Shown here in pieces: positions 26,567 to 35,157 of a stretch of 64,000 nt of DNA. Origin of the DNA: Aliidongia sp035943795 (lineage in GTDB: Bacteria > Pseudomonadota > Alphaproteobacteria > ATCC43930 > CGMCC-115725); assembly GCF_035943795.1 (NCBI RefSeq), contig NZ_DASZBY010000153.1:39295-103294 (forward strand). Direction: 5' to 3'. The translations under genes and the position numbers were made by a program. The notes beneath the pieces were generated by a model. The model had not been told where the DNA came from and did not search any database. It worked only from the letters and a program-made list of their open reading frames with translations. Each line of letters starts with the position of its first letter. Position 1 is the stretch's first letter.

Positions 26567-27220
26567 ATGAAACGATCAGCAGCCGAAATTCTCTGCGAAT
26601 ATGGCCCCTTTCCCGGCATCGACCGGGTGAATGGGGTGACGTACGACGGCCAGCACGTCTGGTTCGCCACCGGCGACAAGCTGAACGCCCTGGATCCGGC
26701 CAGCGGAGAGGTGCGGCGCTCGATCGATGTCGCCTCGCATGCCGGAACGGCCTTCGACGGCCAGCATCTGTTCCAAATCGCCGAGGATCGCATTCACAAG
26801 ATCGATCCCAAGACCGGCCAGGTGCTCGCCACGATCCCGGCGCCCGGCGATGGCGGCGATTCAGGGCTCGCATGGGCCGAAGGGGCGCTCTGGGTCGGCC
26901 AGCACCGAGCCCGGAAGATCCATAAGATCGATCCGGAAACAGGCGAGATCCTGCGCACCATCGAGTCCAACCGCGTCGTCACCGGCGTCACCTGGACCGA
27001 CGGCGAGCTGTGGCACGGCACCTGGGAAGGCGACGAGAGCGACGTACGGCGGATCGATCCCGATACGGGCGAGGTGCTGGAAAGTCTCGAAATGCCGGCC
27101 GGCGTGGGCGTGTCGGGGCTCGAGTCCGATGGTGGCGATCGATTCTTCTGCGGCGGCGGCACCAGCGGGAAGGTGAGAGCCATCCGCAGGCCCAGCCGCG
27201 GCCGCCTTGACGGCATTTGA
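26567..27220 (+). CDS. beta-propeller-like protein (YncE / glutamine cyclotransferase-like)
   Basis: A 217-aa protein made of about five repeats of a strand-turn unit, seen as GDKLNALDPASGEV, EDRIHKIDPKTGQV, ARKIHKIDPETGEI and DVRRIDPDTGEV. The (K/R)IDPxTGxV pattern is that of YncE-like or glutaminyl-cyclotransferase-like propellers. There is no signal peptide, so it appears cytoplasmic. Start at ATG 26567 (an ATG 9 bp earlier is also possible). It probably forms an operon with the HTH protein. Catalytic role unproven. Confidence 0.7.
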   Translation: MKRSAAEILCEYGPFPGIDRVNGVTYDGQHVWFATGDKLNALDPASGEVRRSIDVASHAGTAFDGQHLFQIAEDRIHKIDPKTGQVLATIPAPGDGGDSGLAWAEGALWVGQHRARKIHKIDPETGEILRTIESNRVVTGVTWTDGELWHGTWEGDESDVRRIDPDTGEVLESLEMPAGVGVSGLESDGGDRFFCGGGTSGKVRAIRRPSRGRLDGI

Positions 27221-27234
27221 ACGCGGCGCCGCCG

Positions 27235-27948
27235 TCACTCGGTCAGGGCTTCGACCCGTCCGCCGGCAAGCACCACCAGAATCTTTCTGAAGTCGGTCGA
27301 CGGGGCGAACTGGGCATAGACCTGCCGGTAGGTCTCGACGGACGGCAGGCCGTCTTGATCGTCGAGGACGAGCCACCGATCGCCGGTGAAATTTTCCGGC
27401 GGACGCTTCGCTGCTGCCGCACCGGCGAGCCGGAGCATCGACTGCGTCAGATGCAGGAGAATGTCCGGATCGGATTCGCGATTGTGCACGAAGCCGATCA
27501 CCTTTGCGGTTCGTCCCGAAATGCCTTTCACGAGACGGACCCGGATCTGGTTCCCGCAGATCGTGTCGTCGATCGCCAGCGGCGCGGACCGGTGCGCGAG
27601 ACCGTCCCGGACCCTGCCCTCCAGCGCCGCCGCCGCCTTCGACGGCAAGCGTATGGGGGCCGTCACGGTCAGGACCACCGCCTCGCCGTCCGGGACCGAC
27701 GCCGACAAAGCGGTTCGCAACCGGTCGACAAGCCGCAATGCGACCCTGTCGAACCGCAAACGTGGCTTCGCAAGGTCGCGTCGGTCGGCCGGCGCGCGCT
27801 CGATCACCGCGACCGTGACGGCAATTCGCCTCCCGCCGATCGTGATATAGGCGTCGGGCGCCTCCCCGGTTCCGTTTTCCCGGTTCGCAGAAAAGTGCTT
27901 GGCGACGATCGCGATGGCCGCCTGCTCCCGCACTCCCACCTTGCTCAT
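27235..27948 (-). CDS. conserved hypothetical protein
   Basis: A 237-aa soluble protein that I cannot assign to a function. Visible parts are a helical N-terminus (REQAAIAIVAKHFSAN), a strand region DAYITIGGRRIAVTVAVIE, and a C-terminal FRKILVVLAGGRVEALTE. The ITIGGRRIAVTVAV part recalls a restriction-endonuclease-like beta sheet, but no catalytic PD-(D/E)xK set can be traced. It ends convergent to the propeller gene and starts just 15 bp from the end of the methyltransferase gene on the same strand. Confidence 0.6.
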   Translation of the reverse strand: MSKVGVREQAAIAIVAKHFSANRENGTGEAPDAYITIGGRRIAVTVAVIERAPADRRDLAKPRLRFDRVALRLVDRLRTALSASVPDGEAVVLTVTAPIRLPSKAAAALEGRVRDGLAHRSAPLAIDDTICGNQIRVRLVKGISGRTAKVIGFVHNRESDPDILLHLTQSMLRLAGAAAAKRPPENFTGDRWLVLDDQDGLPSVETYRQVYAQFAPSTDFRKILVVLAGGRVEALTE

Positions 27949-27963
27949 GCATTCTCTCCCGCA

Positions 27964-28839
27964 TCATCCCGTCGTCGCGACGAGCAGTTCCTCCGCATTA
28001 TCGGGCGGCCGAAGCCCGTCGGCTCTGCCGGCGAAGTAGCGCTGGGCGAGCATCGCCGCCGATACGTGCCGGGATTCCGCAAAGCCGGCCTCGCCGGCGA
28101 ACGCCAGCATTTCGGTCGGCGTGAAGAAGCTGACGAACGGCGTTCCGCTGGCGCGCGCGCCCTTCACGGCCAATTCCAGACCAGGGCGCACCTCCGGGTC
28201 CGCGAATTCCAGCGGAACCAGGAACGTCATGGCCAACGTCGAGCCGGGCGCGAGGGCTGCGACCTGCCGCAACATGGCCATGATGGCATCCTTGGTGAGA
28301 TACATGCTGACGCCGCTGCAGGCCACCACCGCGGGCTTGCCGGCATCGAAGCCGGCCGCCGCCAACCGGTGCCACCAGGCATCGCCTGCTTCGAAATCGA
28401 CCGGCACCAGCCGCAGCCAATCGGGAACGCCGAAGCCGAGTTCGATCAGGCGTTGCCGTTTCCAGGCCTGGGGCCCCGGCTGATCGACCTCGAACAGCGT
28501 CAGGCGGGACGCAATCCCCGGCTTGCGCTGGGCGAACGTGTCGAGCCCCGCGCCCAGGATGACATATTGAGCGACGCCGCGGCCCGCCTCCTGCGCGACC
28601 AGATCCTCGATGAAACGGGACCGGGCCAGGATGGAAGCGCGGAAGGGGCGCGTGAACTGCGGGTCCATGTCCGGACGTCGACGCCAGTCGTCTTCCGGAC
28701 CCGCCAGCTTGAGGCCGATCTCGTCTTCGAGCACATGCGGCGGTGGGTCGATCTGGATGTGCAGGGCACGCCACAAGGCCGTCCGCAGCGCCGTGCCGTC
28801 GGGCGCCGCTATGGGCAGATCGCTGGTCGGCGCGTTCAT
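27964..28839 (-). CDS. class I SAM-dependent methyltransferase (LCMT/PpmP type)
   Basis: A 291-aa methyltransferase of the leucine carboxyl methyltransferase-like family, common in actinobacterial and rhizobial genomes. SAM-binding motif I is VILGAGLDTFAQRKP, preceded by the conserved RSRFIEDLV helix, and an acidic motif II follows in FEVDQPGPQAWKR. The methyl acceptor is unknown. Its ATG overlaps the stop of the VOC gene by 4 bp, so it is translated after it. The family is clear; the role in this operon is not. Confidence 0.82.
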   Translation of the reverse strand: MNAPTSDLPIAAPDGTALRTALWRALHIQIDPPPHVLEDEIGLKLAGPEDDWRRRPDMDPQFTRPFRASILARSRFIEDLVAQEAGRGVAQYVILGAGLDTFAQRKPGIASRLTLFEVDQPGPQAWKRQRLIELGFGVPDWLRLVPVDFEAGDAWWHRLAAAGFDAGKPAVVACSGVSMYLTKDAIMAMLRQVAALAPGSTLAMTFLVPLEFADPEVRPGLELAVKGARASGTPFVSFFTPTEMLAFAGEAGFAESRHVSAAMLAQRYFAGRADGLRPPDNAEELLVATTG

Positions 28840-29180
28840 TCCGCCGATTTCGCCGCCTGGAGCCGCCAGATGCGGCCGTCGGGGTCGCGCACGGTCATCT
28901 CCCGGGTCCCCCAATGGGTGTCCTCGAACGGCGTGACGACGAACGCGGGGTCGAGCCGGACCGCATCCGCGTCGGGCACCGTCAGCACGACATGTGCCTC
29001 GGGCCGCTCCTGCTCGGGGATCTCTGCAATGAACAGGTACGGACCCGTGCCGTTGCGGAGCTGGCCAGAATTGTGATCGGTCTCGAAGTCCAGAGAGAAG
29101 CCGAGCGAGTGAAAGAACTTGGCCGATTTTCCCCAATTGTGGGTCGTCAGATATACGGCCTCGATGCCATCGGTCGTCAT
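28836..29180 (-). CDS. VOC (glyoxalase-like) family protein
   Basis: A 114-aa vicinal-oxygen-chelate fold protein: AVYLTTHNWGKSAKFFHSLGF opens the first beta-alpha unit and MTVRDPDGRIWRLQ closes the second, as in bleomycin-resistance/glyoxalase proteins. GGAGATGTGAC precedes the ATG at 29180. It is the second gene of an operon after a ribbon-helix-helix protein and before the methyltransferase. Substrate unknown. Confidence 0.83.
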   Translation of the reverse strand: MTTDGIEAVYLTTHNWGKSAKFFHSLGFSLDFETDHNSGQLRNGTGPYLFIAEIPEQERPEAHVVLTVPDADAVRLDPAFVVTPFEDTHWGTREMTVRDPDGRIWRLQAAKSAE

Positions 29181-29217
29181 GTCACATCTCCTTGTCTGGT
29201 CTCGCGGACGGACTACG

Positions 29218-29367
29218 TCATTCCTTTGCGGTCTCGAGATAAGCGCGCAGTGCATCGGCAACCAACGCCGAAAGCGAGAGTTCCGCTTCGATGGCGTGAT
29301 GCTTTACCTGCCTGATCAGCTCGATCGGCAGATAGACGTTGAACTGTTTGACATCCTCGTTGGCCAT
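29218..29367 (-). CDS. ribbon-helix-helix (CopG/Arc-like) DNA-binding protein
   Basis: A 49-aa protein reading MANEDVKQFNVYLPIELIRQ and onward, ending LRAYLETAKE. The beta-strand KQFNVYLP followed by two helices with the LSLSALVADALRAYL pattern is the ribbon-helix-helix fold. It is a small repressor, like CopG or ParD antitoxins, but no toxin gene is adjacent. It is the first gene of the operon with the VOC and methyltransferase genes (37-bp gap to the VOC ATG). Three CTAG boxes sit just upstream of its start. Confidence 0.75.
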   Translation of the reverse strand: MANEDVKQFNVYLPIELIRQVKHHAIEAELSLSALVADALRAYLETAKE

Positions 29368-29372
29368 GACCG

Positions 29373-29392
29373 CTAGAATACTAGCAATCTAG
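29373..29392 (-). promoter_or_regulatory. triple CTAG operator before the ribbon-helix-helix gene
   Basis: CTAG occurs at 29373-29376, 29381-29384 and 29389-29392, exactly 8 bp apart. The first box is 5 bp from the start codon at 29367. Phased palindromes of this kind are typical binding sites of ribbon-helix-helix dimers, so autorepression is likely. Confidence 0.5.
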
Positions 29393-29402
29393 CGTGATGT
29401 CA

Positions 29403-29426
29403 ACCGGTGGAGACACCGGTGGAGAC
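29403..29426. repeat. tandem 12-bp repeat
   Basis: ACCGGTGGAGAC is repeated exactly twice (29403-29414 and 29415-29426). It lies in the gene-free stretch between the CTAG operator and the dienelactone hydrolase stop. No function is evident. Confidence 0.5.
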
Positions 29427-29575
29427 ATGGTCGGGAGTTCGCCGCGGAACATCGGTGAATGCCTTCGCCGTGACCTACCCGTCGGCGGCGGTGGCAGCGC
29501 GGGCGCAGGCCGTGATCTTGGGCGGGATCGGCACGCGGGCCGTCGTCTCGATCCGGGCCGGCGCCTTTCCCGCTC

Positions 29576-30427
29576 TCAGAGGGGCCGACAGCTTTGCCGT
29601 CCTCCGGCAGCAGCACCGAGCCTGAGAGCGAAGAACGATAGTATCTCGTCGCGGGCCGCGATCGTCGGTTGTCCGGCTTCGTCGATCAGGTGCGCGGTCA
29701 CCACGCTATGCGGGCACGCGACATGTTGCCGGAAGAATGGGGCGACATCCCGGTTCGCCGCACTGTCCGGAACCTCGCGTCCGATGAAACGCTCGCCCAG
29801 CGCCTCGGCATAGGCCGCAAAGCGTTGGGCCGCGCAGAACGGGTCGCCCTCGAACCGATAGGCCAGCACGGTCAAGTCGTCCCGTTCGAGCCGGTCGCGG
29901 ACCGCCTTGACGTCGTCTGGCGCGATTTCGATGCCGCCACGATCGTTCAGCGGCAAGGACGGTTGGCAGAGAACGGGCGCCAGCATCGCCGGCTCGAGCA
30001 TCATCGTCAGGGCGAAATTGCCGGTGAAGCACATCCCGATGGCGCCGACGCCGGGGCCGCCGCACTCTTCATGTGCCAATCGCGCCAGCGATCGGAGCCA
30101 TCGGGTCACCGGGCTCGATCCGTTCGCGGCGAAGGCGCGGAACTCGGCGCTCGCGCAGGCCCGCCGAAAAATGGCCGCCCCCTCCTCCGCTCCCGGAACG
30201 GCGCCATCGCGACCGAACAACGAGGGCATGTAGGTGGTAAATCCGGCGTCGCGAACCCAGCGAGCAAAACGCGCGACGTGGGGGCTGATGCCGGGCATTT
30301 CCGGCATCACGATGACCGCCGGTCCCCTGCCCGCCACATGCACCAGCTTGGTGACGCCGTCGCACGCGATCGCGCGATGTTTGAAATCCTCCAGCGGATC
30401 GTCCTGTTTCATGGACCGCTGTGGCAT
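29576..30427 (-). CDS. dienelactone hydrolase family protein
   Basis: A 283-aa alpha/beta hydrolase of the dienelactone-hydrolase type. The nucleophile sits in GVGAIGMCFTGNFAL, where Cys replaces the usual Ser as in true DLH enzymes (GxCxG). GGGAG lies about 10 bp before the ATG at 30427. No signal peptide. It is divergent to a GlxA-type regulator, which probably controls it. Substrate could be a lactone or ester; not determined. Confidence 0.8.
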   Translation of the reverse strand: MPQRSMKQDDPLEDFKHRAIACDGVTKLVHVAGRGPAVIVMPEMPGISPHVARFARWVRDAGFTTYMPSLFGRDGAVPGAEEGAAIFRRACASAEFRAFAANGSSPVTRWLRSLARLAHEECGGPGVGAIGMCFTGNFALTMMLEPAMLAPVLCQPSLPLNDRGGIEIAPDDVKAVRDRLERDDLTVLAYRFEGDPFCAAQRFAAYAEALGERFIGREVPDSAANRDVAPFFRQHVACPHSVVTAHLIDEAGQPTIAARDEILSFFALRLGAAAGGRQSCRPL

Positions 30428-30486
30428 TGCTTGGATCTCCCGGACGATGAGCCGGCATGATTGCGGCGAAACGCCAGTGCCACTAG

Positions 30487-30500
30487 TGTCGAAAATGACA
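30487..30500. promoter_or_regulatory. TGTC-N6-GACA inverted repeat between divergent genes
   Basis: TGTC (30487-30490) and GACA (30497-30500) flank GAAAAT. The site is central in the 93-bp gap between the hydrolase gene and the regulator gene, a likely place for an operator. Confidence 0.35.
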
Positions 30501-30520
30501 TTTATCGGGGGTTTTCCGAC

Positions 30521-31453
30521 ATGACATCCGTGGCCGTTCTCGAGATTCCGGGCCGCATGGCGTCGAGCGCGGCCATCACCTACGACGTCATGGCGACCGC
30601 CAATCGGATCAGCGAAATCGTGAAACGAAGCGCACCGTTCGACGTCGAAACGGTTCGCGCACGGCCGCTTCGACACGGGGCGGAACCGGGCCGTGCGGAG
30701 CTCATCATCATTCCCGGCCTGGGAGCAGCGTCGACAGAAGCCTTGGACGAAACCCTGAAGAGTCCGGCCTGCCGGCGCGCGCTCGACATGCTGGTCGACG
30801 CGTCCAAGGCCGGCACGGCGATCGCCGCATCCTGCACGAGCACGTTCCTGCTTGCGGAGACAGGATTGCTCGACGGCCGGCGGGCGACCACGACCTGGTG
30901 GCTGGCACCCGTCTTTCGGCGCCGCTATCCCAAAGTCGAATTGATGAGCGATCGGATCGTCGTGGCCGATTGGCCCCTGGCGACCGGAGGCGCCGCGATG
31001 GCGCAGATGGATCTGATGCTTGCTGTCGTGGAGCGGTTTGCCGGTCCAGGCCTGGCGAAAGCCTGTGCCAACTATCTGCTTCTCGACGAACGGCGATCCC
31101 AGGCACCGTTCATGGCGATCGGCCATCTGGCAGGGCAGGACGCGAAGATCGCCAAAGCGGAGAGCTGGGTCCGTGAGAATATCGCGCGCGACTTCGGGAT
31201 CGACGAGCTTGCCGAAGTCGCCGCCGCCACGCCCCGCACCTTCGCCCGACGGCTCAAAGCGGTCTGCGGTCTTTCCCCCATCCAATTCGTTCAACGGATA
31301 AGGATCGAAAAGGCCCGGCATCTGCTGGAGACCACCCGCCTGCCCGTCGACGAGATCGCGCGGCGCGTGGGATATGCCGAGCCTTCCACCCTCCGCCGGC
31401 TCATTCGACGAGATACGCGGCATGCGCCTGGATATTTCCGCCCCATCGCCTGA
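30521..31453 (+). CDS. GlxA-type AraC regulator with DJ-1/PfpI domain
   Basis: A 310-aa regulator. Residues 1-190 form a DJ-1/PfpI-like domain, with the SCTSTFLLAETGLLDGRRAT segment where a nucleophile Cys would sit (Ser-Cys-Thr here). The C-terminal 100 residues are an AraC double HTH (FGIDELAEVAAATPRTFARR). ATG at 30521 chosen; an in-frame start at 30461 would lie in the promoter gap. It probably activates the divergent dienelactone hydrolase gene. Confidence 0.85.
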   Translation: MTSVAVLEIPGRMASSAAITYDVMATANRISEIVKRSAPFDVETVRARPLRHGAEPGRAELIIIPGLGAASTEALDETLKSPACRRALDMLVDASKAGTAIAASCTSTFLLAETGLLDGRRATTTWWLAPVFRRRYPKVELMSDRIVVADWPLATGGAAMAQMDLMLAVVERFAGPGLAKACANYLLLDERRSQAPFMAIGHLAGQDAKIAKAESWVRENIARDFGIDELAEVAAATPRTFARRLKAVCGLSPIQFVQRIRIEKARHLLETTRLPVDEIARRVGYAEPSTLRRLIRRDTRHAPGYFRPIA

Positions 31454-31538
31454 GCGGATCGCGACAATGCATCGGGCCGAAGGCGGCTCGTCGGCAGGCA
31501 TGGGCGCCCCTCGCTTCCGCGAGAGGCGCTGCATCGGA

Positions 31539-32276
31539 CTAGCCGTCGGTTTTACGGAACGCCGCTACTCCGGCGTCCGACACCTTGACCCATTTCGGGT
31601 CTGGCGCGGCATCGGGGACGTAGCTCTCGTTCCAGTTCCACCACTTGTACGGCGGGTTCTGCGGGTAGCCTTCCGGCGAATCCTCCCACGTCTCCTGGCG
31701 CCCGAGCGCCGTCATGTCCAGATAACTCCAGGTCGTGCCCATCGCCTCGTCGCCGCGACCATTGATGAAATAGGTGCGGAACACACGCTCGCCATCGCGG
31801 ATGAATGCGTTATGGCCGTGCCATTGGTCCACCCCGAAATCGACATCGAAGCCGTCGGTGATGGTGTACCAGGGCATGTCCCAGCCCATCCGCGCCTTGA
31901 GCCGGGCGATGTCCGCCTGCGGCGCCCGCGAGGCATAGACGAGGGTCGTGTCGCGCGCGTTCAGGTGAGCGCGGTGGGCGACCTGGTCGGCGCCCAGCGA
32001 ACAGCCGATGCAGGCATGGTCCGGCCAGCCATGGACACCGGGCTCGAAGAAGGCGCGATAGACGATCAATTGCCGCCGGCCCTCGAACAGGTCGGCCAGG
32101 GTCGCCCTGCCTTGGGGGCCGTCGAACGCATAGGAATTCTCCACGGCAACCCAGGGCATCCGCCGCCGCTCGGCGACGAGCGCGTCCCGCGCGCGGATCA
32201 TGGCCTTCTCCTTGACGAGAAGCTGGTCGCGCGCGGCCGTCCATTCCTGCGGCGACACGATAGGGGGCGTGTTCAT
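31539..32276 (-). CDS. DUF899 thioredoxin-like protein
   Basis: A 245-aa protein of the DUF899 family, a thioredoxin-fold group. Family parts include VENSYAFDGPQG, the CxxC-like site in HACIGCS near residue 100, FDVDFGVDQWHGHN, and the C-terminal WWNWNESY. It may be a thiol reductase; no activity is established for the family. ATG at 32276 fits the usual start MNTPPIVS. The 30-bp motif at 32390-32419 lies about 115 bp upstream and may control it. Confidence 0.82.
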   Translation of the reverse strand: MNTPPIVSPQEWTAARDQLLVKEKAMIRARDALVAERRRMPWVAVENSYAFDGPQGRATLADLFEGRRQLIVYRAFFEPGVHGWPDHACIGCSLGADQVAHRAHLNARDTTLVYASRAPQADIARLKARMGWDMPWYTITDGFDVDFGVDQWHGHNAFIRDGERVFRTYFINGRGDEAMGTTWSYLDMTALGRQETWEDSPEGYPQNPPYKWWNWNESYVPDAAPDPKWVKVSDAGVAAFRKTDG

Positions 32277-32389
32277 GGTGTGCTGTCCTTCCCACAAATC
32301 TTGTCTGGCGACGACGTCGTAGCCATCGCGACCTTCCAGAGCGATGCTCGTCGTCGGTCATGGGAGAATGTGGGAGCCGGGCATCCGGT

Positions 32390-32419
32390 TGGGGGAGTGA
32401 CAAGTGTGGCGGGATTTCA
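32390..32419 (+). repeat. 30-bp motif, copy 2 (upstream of the DUF899 gene)
   Basis: It matches 26 of 30 bases of 25306-25335, with the shared core ACAAGTGTGGCGGGATT. Here it touches the stop codon of the MFS gene (32417-32419) and lies 114 bp upstream of the DUF899 start. Confidence 0.55.
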
Positions 32420-33790
32420 GTTGCCGAACGTGCGGCCGACGCGCAGCACGCTGACGAGGCCGCCTGCCAAGGCAAAGACGGCCGCCACAGCAAGGCCGAT
32501 GCGCGGGGCCGCATCCACCGGCGCGAGCGAGAACAGCAGCGTCATGATGACGGCGCCCATCGTCTGACCGACGAGCCGGGCCGTTCCCTGCATTCCGCCG
32601 GCCGCCCCGCTCCGCGCCCGCGGTGCCGAGATGAACATGTTGCGGTTGTTGGGCACCTGGAAAAAGCCGAAACCCAGCCCGCTCAGCATGGTGATGGGCA
32701 CGATCGGTAGCAGATTGCCGCTGAGCGGCCATAAGCATGCGAGCACCAGCCCGAGGGCGAGGCAGGTGCCGCCGGCCGCGCAGAGCCACGAGGTCGCAAA
32801 GCGGTCGGCCAGGCGACCGGAGATCGGGCCGGCGAAGGCGACGGTCAGCGGCCAGGGTGTCATGTAGAGTCCGGTCGTGAAGGCGTCCTGACCCAGTCCA
32901 TGCTGCAGGTAGAACGGCAAGGCGATGTAGCTGGCCATCTGGCCGGCGAAGCAGAGCACCGAAGCGATTACGGAGATGCGGAACGACCCGTCTCGCAGCA
33001 GATCCAGCGGGATGAGCGGCGCTTGGCGCGGCATCTCCCGGCGGATCAAGGCAGCCAGACAAACGGCCGCCACGGCGAGCAGCGGGCCGCCGAGCCACGG
33101 CTGCGCGACCATGAACTCCGCCGCGAGCACGAGCGATCCGAACGTCGCGGCATTGAGTACGATGCTGATGAGGTCGAGCTTTCGCGCGCTTCCCGGCGGC
33201 TTCGGCAAGGCTCTGCTCATCAAGAGGACAACGGCGCCCACCGGCAGGTTGACCGCAAACAGCCACGGCCAGCTCGATAGTGAAATGATCGTGGCACCGA
33301 CCGTCGGCCCGATGGCCGCCGACAAGGCGATCACGAGCGAATTCCAGCCGATGACGGCACCGAGACGCCGGTGCGGATAGGTGAACCGGAGCAGGGCCAC
33401 GCCCAGCGCCATCAGGCAGGCACCGCCCAGTCCTTGAAGAAAGCGCGCCGCGACCAGCCAGGGCAACGACGGCGAAACGGCGCACAGGAGCGACGCCCCG
33501 GTAAACACCAGCGCCCCGCCCACGAACACCCGTCGATATCCCAGGCTTTCGCCGAGCGCCGCACACGGAAGAATGGCGATCACCAGGGCAAGCTGGTACC
33601 CGGTGACGACCCAGACCGACGCGCCGGGCGAAACCTGCAGCGCGCCCGCGATCGTCGGTAAGGCGACGTTCGCAATCGCGCCGTCGAGCACGACCAGCAC
33701 CATCGCCGCCAGGACGGCCGCAAGGGCCAGATGGCGCTGCGGCATCGGCAGGCCCTCTTCGGGAATGTCGGTCTCGTTCGTCTGGGTCAC
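32417..33790 (-). CDS. MFS transporter, DHA2-like drug efflux
   Basis: A 457-aa polytopic inner-membrane protein with about 12-14 hydrophobic segments. Motif A is present (ALGESLGYRRVFV), motif C-like Pro/Gly helices follow (ALSAAIGPTVGATI), and the first helix reads VLDGAIANVALPTIAGAL, typical of DHA2/EmrB exporters. The start is probably GTG 33790, with an internal ATG at 33745 as alternative. It is divergent to a LysR regulator and likely exports a drug or metabolite whose identity is unknown. Confidence 0.85.
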   Translation of the reverse strand: MTQTNETDIPEEGLPMPQRHLALAAVLAAMVLVVLDGAIANVALPTIAGALQVSPGASVWVVTGYQLALVIAILPCAALGESLGYRRVFVGGALVFTGASLLCAVSPSLPWLVAARFLQGLGGACLMALGVALLRFTYPHRRLGAVIGWNSLVIALSAAIGPTVGATIISLSSWPWLFAVNLPVGAVVLLMSRALPKPPGSARKLDLISIVLNAATFGSLVLAAEFMVAQPWLGGPLLAVAAVCLAALIRREMPRQAPLIPLDLLRDGSFRISVIASVLCFAGQMASYIALPFYLQHGLGQDAFTTGLYMTPWPLTVAFAGPISGRLADRFATSWLCAAGGTCLALGLVLACLWPLSGNLLPIVPITMLSGLGFGFFQVPNNRNMFISAPRARSGAAGGMQGTARLVGQTMGAVIMTLLFSLAPVDAAPRIGLAVAAVFALAGGLVSVLRVGRTFGN

Positions 33791-33915
33791 GGTCGGGCCT
33801 GTCTGTCCAATTCGTTCGAGAGAACATAGCGACCGGCATGGATGGCGGTAGGCGCACCGTATACAGTGAATAGATGCACCGGACGCCACTTCTCGAGCGT
33901 CGCTCATTTGCCGGG

Positions 33916-34863
33916 ATGCCCATGCTCGATATCGATCTCAACCTTCTGACCGCGCTCGACGCCCTGCTGCAGGAGGGAAGCGTGGTCGGCGCCGCACGCA
34001 GGCTGGGGTTGAGCGCCTCGGCGATGAGCCGGACGCTGGCGCGCCTGCGCGCCGCAACCGGCGACCCGTTGCTGGTGCGCGCGGGCCGCGGGCTGGTGCC
34101 GACGCCCCACGCCGGCACGTTGCGCGAGCGTGTCCGCGATCTGGCTCATGAGGCCCGCTCGGTCCTGCAGCCGGCCGACGAAGGGTTCGACGCGACCATG
34201 CTGAACCGTGTCTTCACTTTGCGCGCCAATGAAGGTTTCGTGGAGACGTTCGGGATGCGGCTGGTACAGGCCGTGACGGCGGCGGCACCCGGCGTTCGAT
34301 TGCGTTTCGCGCCCAAGCCCGACAAGGACGTGCGGCCGCTGCGGGAAGGCCTCGTCGATCTCGAAATCGGCGTCCTCGGACGGACGGGACCAGAAGTGCG
34401 CCTGCAGGCGCTGTTCCAGGACCACTTCGTCGGCGTGGTGCGCAGCGGCCATCCGCTGACGGCCGGACCCGTCACGCCGGAACGCTATGCCGCATGCGAC
34501 CATGTCATCACGTCGCGCCGCGGCCGCATGCACGGTCCGGTCGACGAAGCCCTGGCGGGAATGGGCCTCGCGCGCAACGTGGTGGTCACCGTGCCGAGCT
34601 TCCCGGCCGCATTGACGCTGGCGAGGGCGTCCGACCTCGTGGCGCTGGTCCCGGCATCCTTCATCGCGGCGGAGCTCAAGCGCCTGTCGGGCACAATCCG
34701 GAAAGGATTGGAGAGCTTTGCGCTGCCGGTGCGAACCGAACCGATCACGGTGTCGCAGATGTGGCATCCCCGCATGGAGGCCGACCCGGCCCATCGCTGG
34801 TTCCGCGGTCTGGTGCGGAACGCCTGCAGGATCGGTCCCGAGCCATCCGACGTGGAAACATGA
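33916..34863 (+). CDS. LysR-family regulator, divergent to the MFS exporter
   Basis: A 315-aa LysR regulator starting MPMLDIDLNLLTALDALLQE, the NodD/SyrM-like subgroup opening. The HTH is at AARRLGLSASAMSRTLARLR and a ligand domain follows. The ATG at 33916 fits the family better than an ATG at 33874. It probably controls the divergent efflux gene. A 42-codon frame overlaps its stop by 4 bp and runs to 34988, but gives no recognisable protein. Confidence 0.86.
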   Translation: MPMLDIDLNLLTALDALLQEGSVVGAARRLGLSASAMSRTLARLRAATGDPLLVRAGRGLVPTPHAGTLRERVRDLAHEARSVLQPADEGFDATMLNRVFTLRANEGFVETFGMRLVQAVTAAAPGVRLRFAPKPDKDVRPLREGLVDLEIGVLGRTGPEVRLQALFQDHFVGVVRSGHPLTAGPVTPERYAACDHVITSRRGRMHGPVDEALAGMGLARNVVVTVPSFPAALTLARASDLVALVPASFIAAELKRLSGTIRKGLESFALPVRTEPITVSQMWHPRMEADPAHRWFRGLVRNACRIGPEPSDVET

Positions 34864-35157
34864 ATCCGTCGATTGCAGGCCGGCATGCTCGGACCGCCTA
34901 TGGCGATCCCGATCCATCGGCGATCGCAGCCCGTCTGCGCCGGATCGTCCGGCTGCGCTGCCGCAAGCCCCGCCGAAATCTCGCTTGATCCATCGTGTGG
35001 AGGTAATTTCGCACGGCGCCGGACCGTCCGGCAAGCCCGCAAAATGCCGCTGCGGAAAGCATTGATCATCTTGGAAAAATAGCCAAAAAGCTGCTCCCGC
35101 CATCGATCGTCCGGGCCGAGAAGAACCCCGTTCGACCGCGAGTTCGAGGAGTGCGAA

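Noticed and set aside
27217..29076. 619-codon plus-strand frame
   Set aside because: Lies opposite the methyltransferase and the hypothetical gene at 27235; composition is that of an antisense frame.
34860..34988. 42-codon frame overlapping the LysR stop by 4 bp (ATGA)
   Set aside because: The overlap is suggestive, but the Arg/Ala-rich product has no recognisable pattern and no support beyond position.
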